Positions 31,613 to 41,721 are shown, counted from the stretch's first letter. The stretch is DNA of 64,000 nucleotides from Pseudomonas sp. Irchel 3E20 (GCF_900187645.1 NZ_FYEE01000007.1:186001-250000), one strand, 5' to 3'. Numbers and translations: made by a program. The notes: generated from the sequence alone by a model not told the origin.

Positions 31613-34444
31613 ATGACCGACTATAAAGCCACGCTAAACCTTCCGGACACCGCCTTCCCAATGAAGGCCGGCCTGCCACAGCGCGAACCACAGATTCTGC
31701 AGCGCTGGGACAGCATTGGCCTGTACGGGAAGTTGCGCGAGATTGGCAAGGATCGTCCGAAGTTCGTTCTTCACGACGGTCCTCCCTACGCCAACGGCAC
31801 GATCCACATCGGTCATGCGCTGAACAAGATTCTCAAGGACATGATTATCCGCTCCAAGACCTTGGCCGGTTTTGATGCGCCTTATGTTCCGGGCTGGGAC
31901 TGCCATGGCCTGCCGATCGAGCATAAGGTCGAAGTGACCCACGGCAAGAACCTGGGCGCGGACAAGACCCGCGAACTGTGCCGTGCCTACGCCACCGAGC
32001 AGATCGAAGGGCAAAAGTCCGAGTTCATCCGCCTCGGCGTGTTGGGCGATTGGGCCAACCCCTACAAGACCATGAACTTCAAGAACGAGGCTGGCGAAAT
32101 CCGTGCCTTGGCTGAAATCGTCAAGGGTGGTTTCGTGTTCAAGGGCCTCAAGCCTGTGAACTGGTGCTTTGACTGCGGCTCGGCCCTGGCCGAAGCGGAA
32201 GTTGAGTACGAGAACAAGAAATCCTCCACTATCGACGTCGCCTTCCCGATCGCCGACGAAGCCAAACTGGCCGCAGCCTTTGGCCTGCCCAGCCTGGGCA
32301 AGCCTGCGTCCATCGTGATCTGGACCACCACCCCGTGGACCATCCCCGCCAACCAGGCCCTGAACGTCCACCCGGAGTTCACCTACGCCCTGGTGGATGT
32401 CGGCGACAGGCTGTTGGTGTTGGCCGAAGAGTTGGTAGAAGCCTGCCTGGCCCGCTACGAGCTGCAAGGCTCGGTTATCGCCACGGCGACCGGCAGCGCG
32501 CTGGAGCTGATTAATTTCCGCCACCCGTTCTACGATCGCCTCTCGCCGGTGTACCTGGCCGAGTACGTCGAACTGGGCGCCGGCACTGGCGTGGTGCACT
32601 CTGCGCCAGCCTATGGCGTGGACGACTTCGTGACCTGCAAAGCCTACGGCATGGTCAACGACGACATCATCAACCCCGTGCAGAGCAACGGCGTGTACGT
32701 GCCGTCCCTGGAGTTCTTCGGCGGCCAGTTCATCTGGAAGGCCAACCCGGCCATCGTCGATAAACTGAGCGAAGTCGGTGCGTTGCTGCACACCGCCGTC
32801 ATCGAACACAGCTATATGCACTGCTGGCGCCACAAGACCCCGCTGATCTACCGCGCCACCGCGCAGTGGTTCATCGGCATGGACAAACAGCCAGCCACCG
32901 GCGATACCCTGCGCCAACGGGCCATCAAGGCCATCGAAGACACCCAGTTCGTCCCGGCCTGGGGCCAGGCGCGCCTGCACTCGATGATCGCCAACCGCCC
33001 GGACTGGTGCATCTCCCGCCAGCGCAACTGGGGCGTGCCGATCCCGTTCTTCCTGAACAAGGAAAGCGGCGAGTTGCACCCACGCACCGTTGAACTGATG
33101 GAAGAAGTCGCCAAGCGTGTCGAAGTCGAAGGCATCGAAGCCTGGTTCAAGCTCGACGCCGCCGAACTGATCGGCGAAGACGCACCGCTCTACGACAAGA
33201 TCAGCGACACCCTGGACGTGTGGTTCGACTCCGGCACCACCCACTGGCACGTGCTGCGTGGCTCGCACCTGATGGGCCACGACAGCGGCCCGCGCGCCGA
33301 CCTGTACCTGGAAGGTTCCGACCAGCACCGCGGCTGGTTCCATTCCTCGCTGCTGACCGGTTGCGCCATCGACAACCACGCACCGTACCGCGAACTGCTG
33401 ACCCACGGTTTCACCGTTGACGAAGCGGGTCGCAAAATGTCCAAGTCCCTGGGCAACGTGATCGCACCGCAAAAGGTCAACGACACCCTGGGCGCCGACA
33501 TCATGCGCCTGTGGGTCGCGTCCACCGATTATTCGGGCGAGATCGCGGTTTCCGACCAGATCCTGCAACGCAGCGCGGACGCCTACCGGCGTATCCGCAA
33601 CACCGCGCGCTTCATGCTCTCGAACCTGACCGGTTTCAACCCGGCCACCGACCTGATGCCTGCGCAAGACATGCTGGCCCTGGACCGCTGGGCCGTGGAC
33701 CGCGCCCTGCTGCTGCAACGCGAGTTGCAAGAGCACTACGGCGAGTATCGCTTCTGGAACGTCTACTCCAAGGTGCACAACTTCTGCGTGCAAGAGCTGG
33801 GCGGTTTCTACCTGGACATCATCAAGGACCGCCAGTACACCACCGGCGCCAACAGCCAGGCCCGGCGTTCCTGCCAGACTGCACTCTTCCACATCAGCGA
33901 GGCGCTGGTGCGCTGGATCGCGCCGATCCTGGCGTTCACCGCCGATGAGTTGTGGGAATACCTGCCGGGCGAGCGCAACGAATCGGTGATGCTCAACACC
34001 TGGTACGAAGGCCTGACTGAGTTGCCCGAAGGCGTCGAGCTGGACCGCGCCTACTGGGAGCGGATCATGGCGGTCAAGGCGGCTGTCAACAAAGAGCTGG
34101 AAAACCAACGCGCGGCCAAGGCCGTCGGTGGCAACCTGCAAGCCGAAGTCACGCTGTTCGCCGAAGAGGCGCTGAGCGCCGACCTGGCCAAGCTGAGCAA
34201 CGAACTGCGCTTTGTTCTCATCACCTCCACCGCCACCCTCGCACCGTTCGTGCAGGCCCCGGCTGACGCGGTAGAGACCGAAGTCAGCGGCCTCAAGCTC
34301 AAAGTGGTCAAGTCTGCTTTCGCCAAGTGCGCCCGTTGCTGGCACTGCCGCGAAGACGTTGGCGTGAACCCAGAGCACCCGGAAATCTGCGGTCGTTGCG
34401 TCGATAACATCAGCGGTGCCGGCGAGGTACGTCACTATGCCTGA
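31613..34444 (+). CDS. ileS: Isoleucyl-tRNA synthetase
   Basis: A 943-residue class I enzyme. The HIGH motif ([14 protein letters not shown]) covers H65 and the KMSKS motif ([10 protein letters not shown]) starts at K608. An editing CP1 domain lies between ([14 protein letters not shown] near 238). The C-terminal zinc site has C906, C909, C926 and C929 (CARCWHC, ICGRC). This is the zinc-containing, mupirocin-sensitive bacterial type. It follows ribF directly and overlaps lspA by eight bases. Confidence 0.98.
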   Translation: MTDYKATLNLPDTAFPMKAGLPQREPQILQRWDSIGLYGKLREIGKDRPKFVLHDGPPYANGTIHIGHALNKILKDMIIRSKTLAGFDAPYVPGWDCHGLPIEHKVEVTHGKNLGADKTRELCRAYATEQIEGQKSEFIRLGVLGDWANPYKTMNFKNEAGEIRALAEIVKGGFVFKGLKPVNWCFDCGSALAEAEVEYENKKSSTIDVAFPIADEAKLAAAFGLPSLGKPASIVIWTTTPWTIPANQALNVHPEFTYALVDVGDRLLVLAEELVEACLARYELQGSVIATATGSALELINFRHPFYDRLSPVYLAEYVELGAGTGVVHSAPAYGVDDFVTCKAYGMVNDDIINPVQSNGVYVPSLEFFGGQFIWKANPAIVDKLSEVGALLHTAVIEHSYMHCWRHKTPLIYRATAQWFIGMDKQPATGDTLRQRAIKAIEDTQFVPAWGQARLHSMIANRPDWCISRQRNWGVPIPFFLNKESGELHPRTVELMEEVAKRVEVEGIEAWFKLDAAELIGEDAPLYDKISDTLDVWFDSGTTHWHVLRGSHLMGHDSGPRADLYLEGSDQHRGWFHSSLLTGCAIDNHAPYRELLTHGFTVDEAGRKMSKSLGNVIAPQKVNDTLGADIMRLWVASTDYSGEIAVSDQILQRSADAYRRIRNTARFMLSNLTGFNPATDLMPAQDMLALDRWAVDRALLLQRELQEHYGEYRFWNVYSKVHNFCVQELGGFYLDIIKDRQYTTGANSQARRSCQTALFHISEALVRWIAPILAFTADELWEYLPGERNESVMLNTWYEGLTELPEGVELDRAYWERIMAVKAAVNKELENQRAAKAVGGNLQAEVTLFAEEALSADLAKLSNELRFVLITSTATLAPFVQAPADAVETEVSGLKLKVVKSAFAKCARCWHCREDVGVNPEHPEICGRCVDNISGAGEVRHYA

Positions 34445-34949
34445 GGCCACTAGCCGTTTCGGGCGCTCGGGCTGGCTGTGGTTGAGCCTGCTGGTCTTGG
34501 TCATCGACCAGGCCAGCAAGCATTACTTCGAAGGTTCGCTGACCATGTACCAGCAGATCGTGGTCATTCCCGACTACTTCAGCTGGACCCTGGCCTACAA
34601 CACCGGCGCCGCTTTCAGCTTCCTCGCCGACAGCTCTGGCTGGCAGCGCTGGCTGTTTGCGCTGATCGCCATCGTGGTCAGCGTGGTGCTGGTGGTCTGG
34701 CTCAAGCGGCTGGGCCGCAACGACACCTGGCTGGCGATTGCCTTGGCCCTGGTGTTGGGCGGCGCGCTGGGCAACCTATACGACCGCATCGCCCTGGGCC
34801 ATGTGATCGATTTCATCCTGGTGCATTGGCAGAACCGCTGGTACTTCCCGGCGTTCAACTTTGCCGACAGCGCCATCTGCGTGGGCGCAGTAATGCTGGC
34901 CCTGGACATGTTCAAAAGTAAGAAAACCGGAGAAACCGTTCATGACTGA
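34437..34949 (+). CDS. lspA: Lipoprotein signal peptidase II
   Basis: A 170-residue inner-membrane aspartyl protease with four transmembrane segments. It cleaves prolipoproteins at the lipobox after diacylglycerol transfer. The catalytic aspartates lie in [16 protein letters not shown] and [11 protein letters not shown]. The ATG at 34437 overlaps the ileS stop, indicating translational coupling; an in-frame ATG at 34416 lies inside ileS and is unlikely. Confidence 0.97.
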   Translation: MPEATSRFGRSGWLWLSLLVLVIDQASKHYFEGSLTMYQQIVVIPDYFSWTLAYNTGAAFSFLADSSGWQRWLFALIAIVVSVVLVVWLKRLGRNDTWLAIALALVLGGALGNLYDRIALGHVIDFILVHWQNRWYFPAFNFADSAICVGAVMLALDMFKSKKTGETVHD

Positions 34950-35385
34950 AGCCTCGCAACGCATCGGCCAGAACACGGAAGTCACCCTGCACTTTGCCCT
35001 GCGCCTGGACAATGGCGACACCGTCGACAGCACGTTCGACAAGGCCCCAGCGACTTTCAAGGTTGGGGATGGCAACCTGCTGCCAGGCTTTGAGGCAGCT
35101 TTGTTCGGCTTCAAGGCGGGCGACAAGCGCAACCTGAAAATCGAGCCGGAGAACGCCTTCGGCCAGCCCAACCCACAGAACGTGCAGGTTATTGCGCGTT
35201 CGCAGTTCCAGGACATGGACCTGTCGCCCGGCCTGCTGGTGATCTTCAACGATGCGGCCAACACCGAATTGCCCGGTGTGGTGAAGGCGTTCGACGACAC
35301 CCAAGTGACCATCGACTTCAACCACCCGCTGGCAGGCAAGACCCTGACCTTTGATGTCGAGATCATCGGCGTCAAAGCGCTGTAA
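34942..35385 (+). CDS. fkpB: FKBP-type peptidyl-prolyl isomerase, SlpA/FkpB type
   Basis: A 147-residue cytosolic FKBP with an inserted IF (chaperone) domain in the flap. Conserved segments are LHFALRLDNGDTVDSTFDKAPATF, GDGNLLPGFEAALFGFKAGDKR and PENAFGQPNPQNVQVI. Its start overlaps the lspA end by eight bases, the usual lspA-fkpB-ispH order. It probably assists folding of nascent or membrane proteins. Confidence 0.94.
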   Translation: MTEASQRIGQNTEVTLHFALRLDNGDTVDSTFDKAPATFKVGDGNLLPGFEAALFGFKAGDKRNLKIEPENAFGQPNPQNVQVIARSQFQDMDLSPGLLVIFNDAANTELPGVVKAFDDTQVTIDFNHPLAGKTLTFDVEIIGVKAL

Positions 35386-35391
35386 ATAAGT

Positions 35392-35479
35392 GTGGGAGCG
35401 GGCTTGCCCGTGATGAGTGCCTGACATTCAGCATCGATGTTGACTGACACGGCGCTATCGCGAGCAAGCTGGCTCCCAC
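35392..35479. repeat. REP doublet between fkpB and ispH
   Basis: GTGGGAGCGGGCTTGCCCG at the left and GAGCAAGCTGGCTCCCAC at the right form an inverted REP pair enclosing about 50 bases. It separates ispH from the upstream operon genes. Confidence 0.85.
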
Positions 35480-35533
35480 AGATGGTTTTCTACGGTTTTC
35501 GCTATTTCTTGCGCGCAAGACACGAGGCACAGC

Positions 35534-36481
35534 ATGCAAATCAAACTCGCCAACCCCCGTGGCTTCTGCGCCGGTGTGGACCGGGCGATCGAAATCGTCA
35601 ATCGCGCCCTGGAAGTCTTCGGGCCGCCGATTTACGTGCGCCACGAAGTGGTCCACAACAAGTTCGTGGTCGAAGACCTGCGCGCGCGCGGGGCGATTTT
35701 CGTCGAGGAACTGGACCAGGTGCCCGACGACGTCATCGTGATCTTCAGCGCCCACGGCGTTTCCCAAGCCGTGCGTACCGAGGCGGCGGGCCGTGGCCTG
35801 AAGGTGTTCGACGCCACTTGCCCGTTGGTGACCAAGGTCCATATCGAAGTGGCGCGCTATAGCCGCGACGGCCGCGAATGCATCCTGATCGGCCACGCCG
35901 GCCACCCGGAAGTCGAAGGCACCATGGGCCAGTACGACGCCAGCAACGGCGGCTCGATTTATCTGGTGGAAGATGAAAAAGATGTCGCCGCGTTGCAGGT
36001 GCGCAACCCGGAGAAAATCTCCTTCGTGACCCAGACCACCCTGTCGATGGACGACACCAGCCGTGTCATCGATGCCCTGCGCAGCCGTTTCCCGGCCATC
36101 GGCGGGCCGCGTAAGGACGACATCTGCTACGCCACGCAAAACCGCCAGGACGCGGTCAAGCAACTGGCGGACGAATGCGATGTGGTGTTGGTGGTTGGTA
36201 GCCCCAACAGTTCCAACTCCAACCGCCTGCGTGAGCTGGCCGAGCGCATGGCGACCCCGGCCTATCTGATCGACGGCGCCGAAGACCTGCAACAGAGCTG
36301 GTTCGAGGGCGTCGAGCGCATTGGCATCACTGCGGGTGCGTCGGCGCCGGAAGTGCTGGTGCGGGGCGTGATCCAGCAACTGCACGCTTGGGGCGCCACC
36401 GGTGCTGATGAACTGGCCGGCCGCGAAGAAAATGTCACCTTCTCCATGCCCAAAGAGCTACGCGTTCGTTCCCTGCTGTGA
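35534..36481 (+). CDS. ispH: 4-hydroxy-3-methylbut-2-enyl diphosphate reductase
   Basis: A 315-residue iron-sulphur enzyme making IPP and DMAPP in the last step of the MEP pathway. The three cluster cysteines are in GFCAGVDRA (C12), DATCPLVTK (near 96) and [10 protein letters not shown] (near 197). Other motifs are FSAHGVS and [10 protein letters not shown]. The 3' end overlaps the convergent pseudopilin gene by 24 bases. ATG at 35534 begins [14 protein letters not shown]. Confidence 0.97.
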   Translation: MQIKLANPRGFCAGVDRAIEIVNRALEVFGPPIYVRHEVVHNKFVVEDLRARGAIFVEELDQVPDDVIVIFSAHGVSQAVRTEAAGRGLKVFDATCPLVTKVHIEVARYSRDGRECILIGHAGHPEVEGTMGQYDASNGGSIYLVEDEKDVAALQVRNPEKISFVTQTTLSMDDTSRVIDALRSRFPAIGGPRKDDICYATQNRQDAVKQLADECDVVLVVGSPNSSNSNRLRELAERMATPAYLIDGAEDLQQSWFEGVERIGITAGASAPEVLVRGVIQQLHAWGATGADELAGREENVTFSMPKELRVRSLL

Positions 36482-36991
36482 ACACAACGCCTGTTCGGCC
36501 TTGTCGCTGCGCAGGCTGACCCGGCCGCTGCGTGAGAGCACCACTTGATGGTGGCTCACGCCTCCCTCCCTGGCGCAGATGTGCAGCGTCCCGGCCTGGA
36601 ACGCCCCGCCCGGTAGTAGCGGCTCGCCCAGGCTACTGAAGCGTACGTACTGGCGCACCGGGCGATTACCCACAATCGACACCCGCCCATCCTGATACCG
36701 CTCGGACAGCACCGGGTTGTTTTTGTCCTCGTGGCCTGCGCCGCTGATATCCAGAATCACGTTCCAGCCGTGGCTCCAGTCACCCTCCACACCGTGGATA
36801 ACCACGGTCTGGTTGCGCAGGATGGCCTGGGTGCGGGCGTGGCCCATGGCGCCGGCCAGTTGCCGGGCGGTGTTTTCTCGGCTAACGGACTCAATCAGCC
36901 CCGTGACTGGCGGTACGGCCACGTTCACGGCAATGGCCGCGATGGCCATGCCGGTCAACAGCTCAATCAGGCTGAATCCTTTCTGACTCAT
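36458..36991 (-). CDS. fimT: FimT/GspH family minor pseudopilin
   Basis: A 177-residue type IV pilin-like protein. The prepilin site is MSQKG^[22 protein letters not shown] with the glutamate at +5, followed by a GspH/FimT domain ([29 protein letters not shown]). PilD would cleave and N-methylate it. It is divergent from the other minor pilin genes, unlike the P. aeruginosa order fimT-fimU-pilVWXY1Y2E as I recall it. FimU is an alternative name; the two cannot be separated by eye. Confidence 0.88.
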   Translation of the reverse strand: MSQKGFSLIELLTGMAIAAIAVNVAVPPVTGLIESVSRENTARQLAGAMGHARTQAILRNQTVVIHGVEGDWSHGWNVILDISGAGHEDKNNPVLSERYQDGRVSIVGNRPVRQYVRFSSLGEPLLPGGAFQAGTLHICAREGGVSHHQVVLSRSGRVSLRSDKAEQALCSQQGTNA

Positions 36992-37215
36992 GCTTCTTCC
37001 TCCTTGGGCGGGGGCTTGCGGTAGGACTAGTTATAGACCCTGTCTTGCGCCTCTCCGGGACCGAGGCGCGGGGATTATGTTGCCGCGTGTTCCGCTGCCG
37101 GGCGTGCCGCAAATCTTGCCGCTACCCTTGTGCCTGGCCCGCTATTGATCTCGCTGGTTCCAGGAAGGGAGCCGACGATGGTGGCAATTGGCGCCCCCTC
37201 AAGGACGATCGACGC

Positions 37216-37662
37216 ATGACTCAAACAACGGGTGTTCCACTCAAGGCGCAGCAGGGGATGACCCTGATCGAAGTATTGGTGTCGCTGGTGATTCTCGGCG
37301 TAGGGCTGCTGGGGGCGGCGGCGATCCAGCTCAATGCGCTGAAGTACACCGACAGTTCGCGCATCAGCAGCCAGGCCAGTTTTGTCGCCTACGACATGCT
37401 CGACCGCATTCGTGCCAATCCCTTGGCCGACTACAGCGCCCCGTCTGGCGTCGGCGCCATGAGCGGCATTGCTCAACAGGACTTGGACGACTTCAGGCGC
37501 AATATCCTCGACTTCGGCGGCCCCACCGCGACCGGCAGCATCGCCATGAACGGGCCCCACGTCACCATCAACCTCAAGTGGGATGACGCCCGGGCCAGCC
37601 ATCCGGGCACCGCGCCGCTACGCAGTTTCGTGCTGACCAGCCGCGTCGCGGAGGCTCCGTGA
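37216..37662 (+). CDS. pilV: PilV-type minor pilin
   Basis: A 148-residue prepilin with a leader of 14 residues ending QQG^MTLIEVLVSLVILGVGLL (E at +5). The remainder (QLNALKYTDSSRISSQASFVAYDMLDRIRANPLA) matches PilV-type minor pilins. Start at ATG 37216; upstream in-frame starts would give an overlong leader. The pilW start overlaps its stop. It begins a reduced minor-pilin operon. Confidence 0.88.
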   Translation: MTQTTGVPLKAQQGMTLIEVLVSLVILGVGLLGAAAIQLNALKYTDSSRISSQASFVAYDMLDRIRANPLADYSAPSGVGAMSGIAQQDLDDFRRNILDFGGPTATGSIAMNGPHVTINLKWDDARASHPGTAPLRSFVLTSRVAEAP

Positions 37663-38372
37663 GGCGCCGCGTTTATGGGGGCTTTGGCCTCATTGAGCTT
37701 TTGCTGGCCATGGCGTTGAGCCTGGTGGTAGTGCTGGGAGTGGTGCAGCTGTTTATCGCGGCCAAAAGCACTTACCTCAGCCAAAGCGCATCGGCTGCGC
37801 TGCAGGAAGACGCCCGTTACGTGCTGAGCAAAATGCTCCAGGAAATCCGCATGGTGGGCCTTTCGGGTTGCCTGGCCAGCATCGAAGACCTGAGTGCGGC
37901 GGGGGACTTTTCCTGGCATATCCGCCGGCCCATCGAATGGGACGCCGCCGCGCGGCGCCTGACGCTGATCGCGGCGGATGTGGGGCAGGGTGGCGGGTTG
38001 CCGACCTGGACCGTGCTGACCGATTGCATGACCGCCGCCCGGGCCTACACCGGTAGCCGCCGGCCCCCGCCCGGCCAGTGGGCCTTGCCCATCCGACGGC
38101 TGACTTACACCGTTCAGGATGGCCAGTTGTATACCGGCACCGGAACCGGCCCTAACCAAGCCGTACTGGTGAGCAATGTCGAAGGTTTTGACGTGAGTTT
38201 CGGCGTGGCCAACGCTCCGGCCGATCTGGCGGCGGCCTACTACACCGACACGCCGGGCGACCCCTCCCTCATTCGTAGCGTGCGTTTGGGCCTGGTTCTC
38301 AAGGACCCGACCGGTCGGGTGCGCAGCCAGGCATTCAATGGGCTGGCCGCACTGCGCAACCGGCTGCCGTAG
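37659..38372 (+). CDS. pilW: PilW-type minor pilin
   Basis: A 237-residue prepilin with GTG start in the GTGA overlap with pilV. The processing site is RRRVYGG^FGLIELLLAMALSLVVVLG with E at +5. The following helix (SQSASAALQEDARYVLSKMLQEIRMVGLSGC) and a large C-terminal domain fit PilW. In type IV pili PilV, PilW, PilX and PilE form the tip complex that primes fibre assembly. Confidence 0.88.
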   Translation: MRRRVYGGFGLIELLLAMALSLVVVLGVVQLFIAAKSTYLSQSASAALQEDARYVLSKMLQEIRMVGLSGCLASIEDLSAAGDFSWHIRRPIEWDAAARRLTLIAADVGQGGGLPTWTVLTDCMTAARAYTGSRRPPPGQWALPIRRLTYTVQDGQLYTGTGTGPNQAVLVSNVEGFDVSFGVANAPADLAAAYYTDTPGDPSLIRSVRLGLVLKDPTGRVRSQAFNGLAALRNRLP

Positions 38373-38381
38373 GGGGTTGCC

Positions 38382-38843
38382 ATGAGGAACCCCGCGCAGC
38401 GCGGTATGGCGTTGCTGGCCAGCCTGGTGTTTTTACTGCTGTTGACGCTGATCGGCCTGTCATCGCTGCAAAACGCCACCCTGCAGGAAAAAATGACGGG
38501 CAACCTGATGGCCCGCAACCTGTCCTTTCAGATCGCCGAATCGGCACTGCGCACGGGTGAAAGTGCGGTGCGGGTCGAAGGCGCAGGCGTGCCCCTTTGC
38601 GTGGCCACGCAGTGCCTACCCCCGGCGGAATCGGCGTTGGTCACCGAGCCCGGGTTCAATGCTGCCTCCGGGGTGATGTGGGTGGCAGCGGCCCAAGGCC
38701 TTTACGGGTTACAGAACCTGGGCCCGGTGCTGGGGGCCGTCAACGTGCCCGCCGAGACGCAAGCGAACCTGTTCCGCGTCACGGCAGTGGGCATTGCCGG
38801 CCAGTCGCGCAGTGTGGTGGAGAGTGTCTATGCCCTGTATTGA
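38382..38843 (+). CDS. pilX: PilX-type minor pilin
   Basis: A 153-residue prepilin. The leader is short (QRG^MALLASLVFLLLLTLIGLSSLQ) and the +5 residue is alanine, not glutamate, as usual for PilX proteins. The motif LQEKMTGNLMARNLSFQIAESAL is the PilX family signature. It starts nine bases after pilW. Its 3' end overlaps the small secreted protein gene by 14 bases. Confidence 0.88.
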   Translation: MRNPAQRGMALLASLVFLLLLTLIGLSSLQNATLQEKMTGNLMARNLSFQIAESALRTGESAVRVEGAGVPLCVATQCLPPAESALVTEPGFNAASGVMWVAAAQGLYGLQNLGPVLGAVNVPAETQANLFRVTAVGIAGQSRSVVESVYALY

Positions 38844-39165
38844 GCGGTACGCCGGGCGGCTGGCGGCTTTTTTCGCCGCCTCGGCCCTTGCATTCACTGA
38901 TCTGGGTTATGCCGGTGAGCCCGTGCCGGTGGCAAGCTTGGCGCCGCTGGCAGTGGCTGAGGAACGCTCGCAGGCGCGCAAATACAGCGCTAAAACGCCC
39001 GCCACCCCGGCGTTCGGCGTTAAGATGCGCAACCCGCGGGCACCGGGCGGCTGGGGCGATGAACTCATCCCCGATGGCCAGGCCCGCTACCCCGCCGCCA
39101 GCACCGTGCTTAGCGCGGAACCGAGCAGCACCGGCCGCCGGATCATGTGGCGACAAATCCAGTAA
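38830..39165 (+). CDS. Small exported protein of unknown function in the minor-pilin operon
   Basis: A 111-residue protein with an N-terminal hydrophobic signal (GRLAAFFAASALAF) and a proline/alanine-rich mature part (SAKTPATPAFGVKMRNPRAPGGWGDELI). It overlaps pilX by 14 bases and precedes pilE by 15, so it is translated within the operon. It occupies the place where PilY1 and PilY2 are found in P. aeruginosa, but it is far too short to be PilY1 and has no recognisable PilY1 or von Willebrand domain. Whether it is a PilY2-like relic or a new component is open. Confidence 0.65.
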   Translation: MPCIERYAGRLAAFFAASALAFTDLGYAGEPVPVASLAPLAVAEERSQARKYSAKTPATPAFGVKMRNPRAPGGWGDELIPDGQARYPAASTVLSAEPSSTGRRIMWRQIQ

Positions 39166-39180
39166 GTGAGAGCTTGAGGC

Positions 39181-39582
39181 ATGCGCAGATCCAACCAAGG
39201 TTTGACCCTGATCGAACTCATGATCGTGGTCGCGATCATCGGCATCGTGATTACCATCGGTCTTCCCATCGCGACCGAGTACGTGAAGAAAACCCACCGC
39301 ACCGAAATCGCGGCGTTGTTGACTGAACAGGCGCAGAACCTTGAGCGCCTGCACTCCAAAACCAATCAATACAGCGGTGCCACCGACCTGAGCCCGGGCA
39401 ACGACTACTACAACCTCAGCGCGACACTGGCCGAGCAGACCTTTCTGCTGACGGCGGTGCGCAAGCACGAGGCGTTGATGGTCGATGACAAGTGCGGCGA
39501 TTTCACCCTCAGCCATACAGGCCAGCGCGGCAACATCAATACCGCCGAAGGTGTGAGCGAAAAAGACTGCTGGGGGCGTTGA
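39181..39582 (+). CDS. pilE: PilE-type minor pilin
   Basis: A 133-residue prepilin. The leader is seven residues, SNQG^LTLIELMIVVAIIGIVITIGLP, with E at +5; the first mature residue is leucine rather than the usual phenylalanine. A C-terminal disulphide pair is likely (DDKCGDFTLSHTGQRG ... EKDCWGR). It matches the PilE minor pilin at the end of the cluster in Pseudomonas and precedes thiO by 55 bases. Confidence 0.9.
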   Translation: MRRSNQGLTLIELMIVVAIIGIVITIGLPIATEYVKKTHRTEIAALLTEQAQNLERLHSKTNQYSGATDLSPGNDYYNLSATLAEQTFLLTAVRKHEALMVDDKCGDFTLSHTGQRGNINTAEGVSEKDCWGR

Positions 39583-39637
39583 GCCCGCTGGCCGGGCGCC
39601 CTGGGCGCTCGCTGTTTTTTCATTGTGGGAACTGAAA

Positions 39638-40738
39638 ATGGCCAATCAAGAACAAGTGCTGATTGTTGGCGGCGGCGTTATCGGGCTGTTGACCGCGTTT
39701 AACCTGGCGAGCGCGGGGCGCAGCGTGCTGTTGCTGGACCGCAGCGGTCTCGGCCAGGAGGCGTCCTGGGCGGGCGGCGGCATCGTCTCGCCCCTGTACC
39801 CGTGGCGCTACAGCCCGGCGGTCACGGCGCTGGCGCATTGGTCGCAGGATTTCTATCCGCGGTTGGCCGAGCAACTGTTTGCCACCACCGGGGTCGATCC
39901 CCAAGTGCATACCACCGGCCTGTATTGGCTGGACCTGGAAGACGAAGCCGAGGCCTTGGCCTGGGCCGAGCGGGAAAATCGACCGCTGCGCGCCGTGAAC
40001 CTGTCGGCTGTGCAAGAGGCCGTGCCGGTGCTGGGGGAGGGGTTCGCCCGGGCCATTTACATGGAAAACGTCGCCAACGTGCGTAATCCGCGGCTGATTA
40101 AAGCCCTTCGCACGGCGCTGGAAGCCCTGCCGAATGTGGCCATCATGGAGCACTGCGAGGTCAGCGGTTTTGTCCTGGAAGGCCAGCGGATCGTAGGGGT
40201 GCAAACCTCCATCGGCGAGGTGCGGGCCTATCAAGTGGTGCTGACGGCCGGGGCCTGGAGCGGCGAATTGCTCAAGACCGTGGGGCTGGAATTGCCGGTC
40301 GAACCGGTCAAGGGCCAGATGATCCTCTACAAGTGTGAGGCAGACTTTCTTCCGAGCATGGTCCTGGCCAAGGGGCGTTACGCAATTCCCCGCCGCGACG
40401 GCCATATTCTGGTGGGCAGCACCCTGGAGCACGAAGGTTTCGACAAAACGCCCACCCTATCGGCCCTGGAAAGCCTGAAAGCCTCGGCGGTGGAGCTGAT
40501 TCCAGCGCTGGCGCACGCCGAGGTGGTCGGCCATTGGGCGGGATTGCGCCCCGGTTCGCCCGAAGGCATTCCCTACATCGGCCAGGTGCCGGGTATCGAA
40601 GGCTTGTGGCTCAATTGCGGGCATTACCGCAATGGCCTGGTACTAGCGCCGGCCTCCTGCCAGTTGTTCGCGGATTTGCTACTGGGCCGCGAGCCGCTGA
40701 TCGACCCGGCGCCTTACGCCCCGGCCGGGCGGATTTAG
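39638..40738 (+). CDS. thiO: Glycine oxidase ThiO
   Basis: A 366-residue FAD-dependent oxidase that converts glycine to dehydroglycine for the thiazole ring of thiamine. The N-terminal dinucleotide motif GGGVIGLLTAFNLASAG and the C-terminal GLWLNCGHYRNGLVLAP segment are conserved. The start ATG 39638 (MANQEQVLIVGGG) has GGGAACTGAAA upstream. It overlaps the convergent PilR-like gene by four bases. Confidence 0.94.
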   Translation: MANQEQVLIVGGGVIGLLTAFNLASAGRSVLLLDRSGLGQEASWAGGGIVSPLYPWRYSPAVTALAHWSQDFYPRLAEQLFATTGVDPQVHTTGLYWLDLEDEAEALAWAERENRPLRAVNLSAVQEAVPVLGEGFARAIYMENVANVRNPRLIKALRTALEALPNVAIMEHCEVSGFVLEGQRIVGVQTSIGEVRAYQVVLTAGAWSGELLKTVGLELPVEPVKGQMILYKCEADFLPSMVLAKGRYAIPRRDGHILVGSTLEHEGFDKTPTLSALESLKASAVELIPALAHAEVVGHWAGLRPGSPEGIPYIGQVPGIEGLWLNCGHYRNGLVLAPASCQLFADLLLGREPLIDPAPYAPAGRI

Positions 40739-41721
40739 TCCAGGCCGAGTTTTTTCAGGCGATAGCGCATCGAGCGAAAGGACAGGCTCAGGCGTCGGGC
40801 CGCCGCGGTACGGTTCCAGCGCGTTTCCTCCAGGGCCTGAAGGAGCAGGCTGCGTTCGATGTGTTCCAGGTGTTCTTCCAGGTTGTTGACGTGCGCCAGG
40901 CTGATCCCCTGCAGTTCAACCGGGCCCGGCGACGCTGGCAGATAGAGGTCGCTGGCCTCGATCAAAGGGCCGTCGCACAGCGCATAGGCGCGTTCCAGCA
41001 GGTTCTCCAGTTCCCGTACGTTGCCGGGGAACGGATAGTTTTTCAGCACTTCAATGGCTTGCGCATGCAAGCGTGGGCGGGCGGAACCTGGGCGGCGGGG
41101 AATTCGCCCGAGGATGTGGTTGGCCAGCAGTTCGATATCCTCGCGCCGTTCGCGCAATGGGGCGACCCGCAGTTCAATCACATTCAAGCGATAGAACAGG
41201 TCCTGGCGAAAGCGCTGGGCGTGGACTTCGGCCCGCAAGTCCTTGTGGGTGGCGCAGAGGATGCGCACGTCAACCGGTTCCTCGCGCTGCCCACCCACCG
41301 GGCGCACGGCTTTTTCCTGCAGGGCCCGCAGGAGCTTGACCTGCATTGCCAGCGGTAAGTCCGCCACTTCGTCGAGAAACAGTGTGCCGCCGTGTGCGGC
41401 CTGGAACAGCCCCGGTTTGTCATCGCCCGCGCCGCTGAAACTGCCTTTGCGGTGGCCGAAGAACTCGCTTTCCATCAGCTCGGCGGGAATGGCGCCGCAG
41501 TTGATCGGCACAAAGCCGTGCCCGGCCCGGTGGCTGCGTTGGTGCAGGGCCCGGGCCACCACCTCCTTGCCGCTGCCGGATTCGCCGCTGATGTAGATCG
41601 GCGCATGGCTATTGGCGAGTTTGTCGATGTGTTGGCGCAGGCGTTTGATGGCCGGAGAGTCACCGAGCAGACGCGGGGCGTCTTCGGCGGCGAGGCGCGG
41701 GTGTCGGGAATGTGGGTTCAA
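40735..41721 (-). CDS. pilR: PilR-like sigma54 activator lacking a receiver domain
   Basis: A 328-residue protein with only two of PilR's three domains. The AAA+ region has Walker A GESGSGKE (K52), a GAFTGA-type loop reading GSFSGA (93-98) and the DExx box LFLDEVADLP; the C-terminal Fis-type HTH is NRTAAARRLSLSFRSMRYRLKKLGLD. The N-terminal receiver of PilR (about 120 residues with a phospho-Asp) is absent. The only start in frame is TTG at 41721; an in-frame TAG lies about 60 bases further upstream. No pilS is nearby. Position after thiO supports orthology with PilR. Confidence 0.8.
   Translation of the reverse strand: MNPHSRHPRLAAEDAPRLLGDSPAIKRLRQHIDKLANSHAPIYISGESGSGKEVVARALHQRSHRAGHGFVPINCGAIPAELMESEFFGHRKGSFSGAGDDKPGLFQAAHGGTLFLDEVADLPLAMQVKLLRALQEKAVRPVGGQREEPVDVRILCATHKDLRAEVHAQRFRQDLFYRLNVIELRVAPLRERREDIELLANHILGRIPRRPGSARPRLHAQAIEVLKNYPFPGNVRELENLLERAYALCDGPLIEASDLYLPASPGPVELQGISLAHVNNLEEHLEHIERSLLLQALEETRWNRTAAARRLSLSFRSMRYRLKKLGLD

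Noticed and set aside
37130-37150. A possible sigma54 promoter (CTGGCCCGCTATTGATC) before pilV
   Set aside because: The -24/-12 spacing is one base short and the -12 GC is missing, unlike the good sites before pilA and the BON gene.
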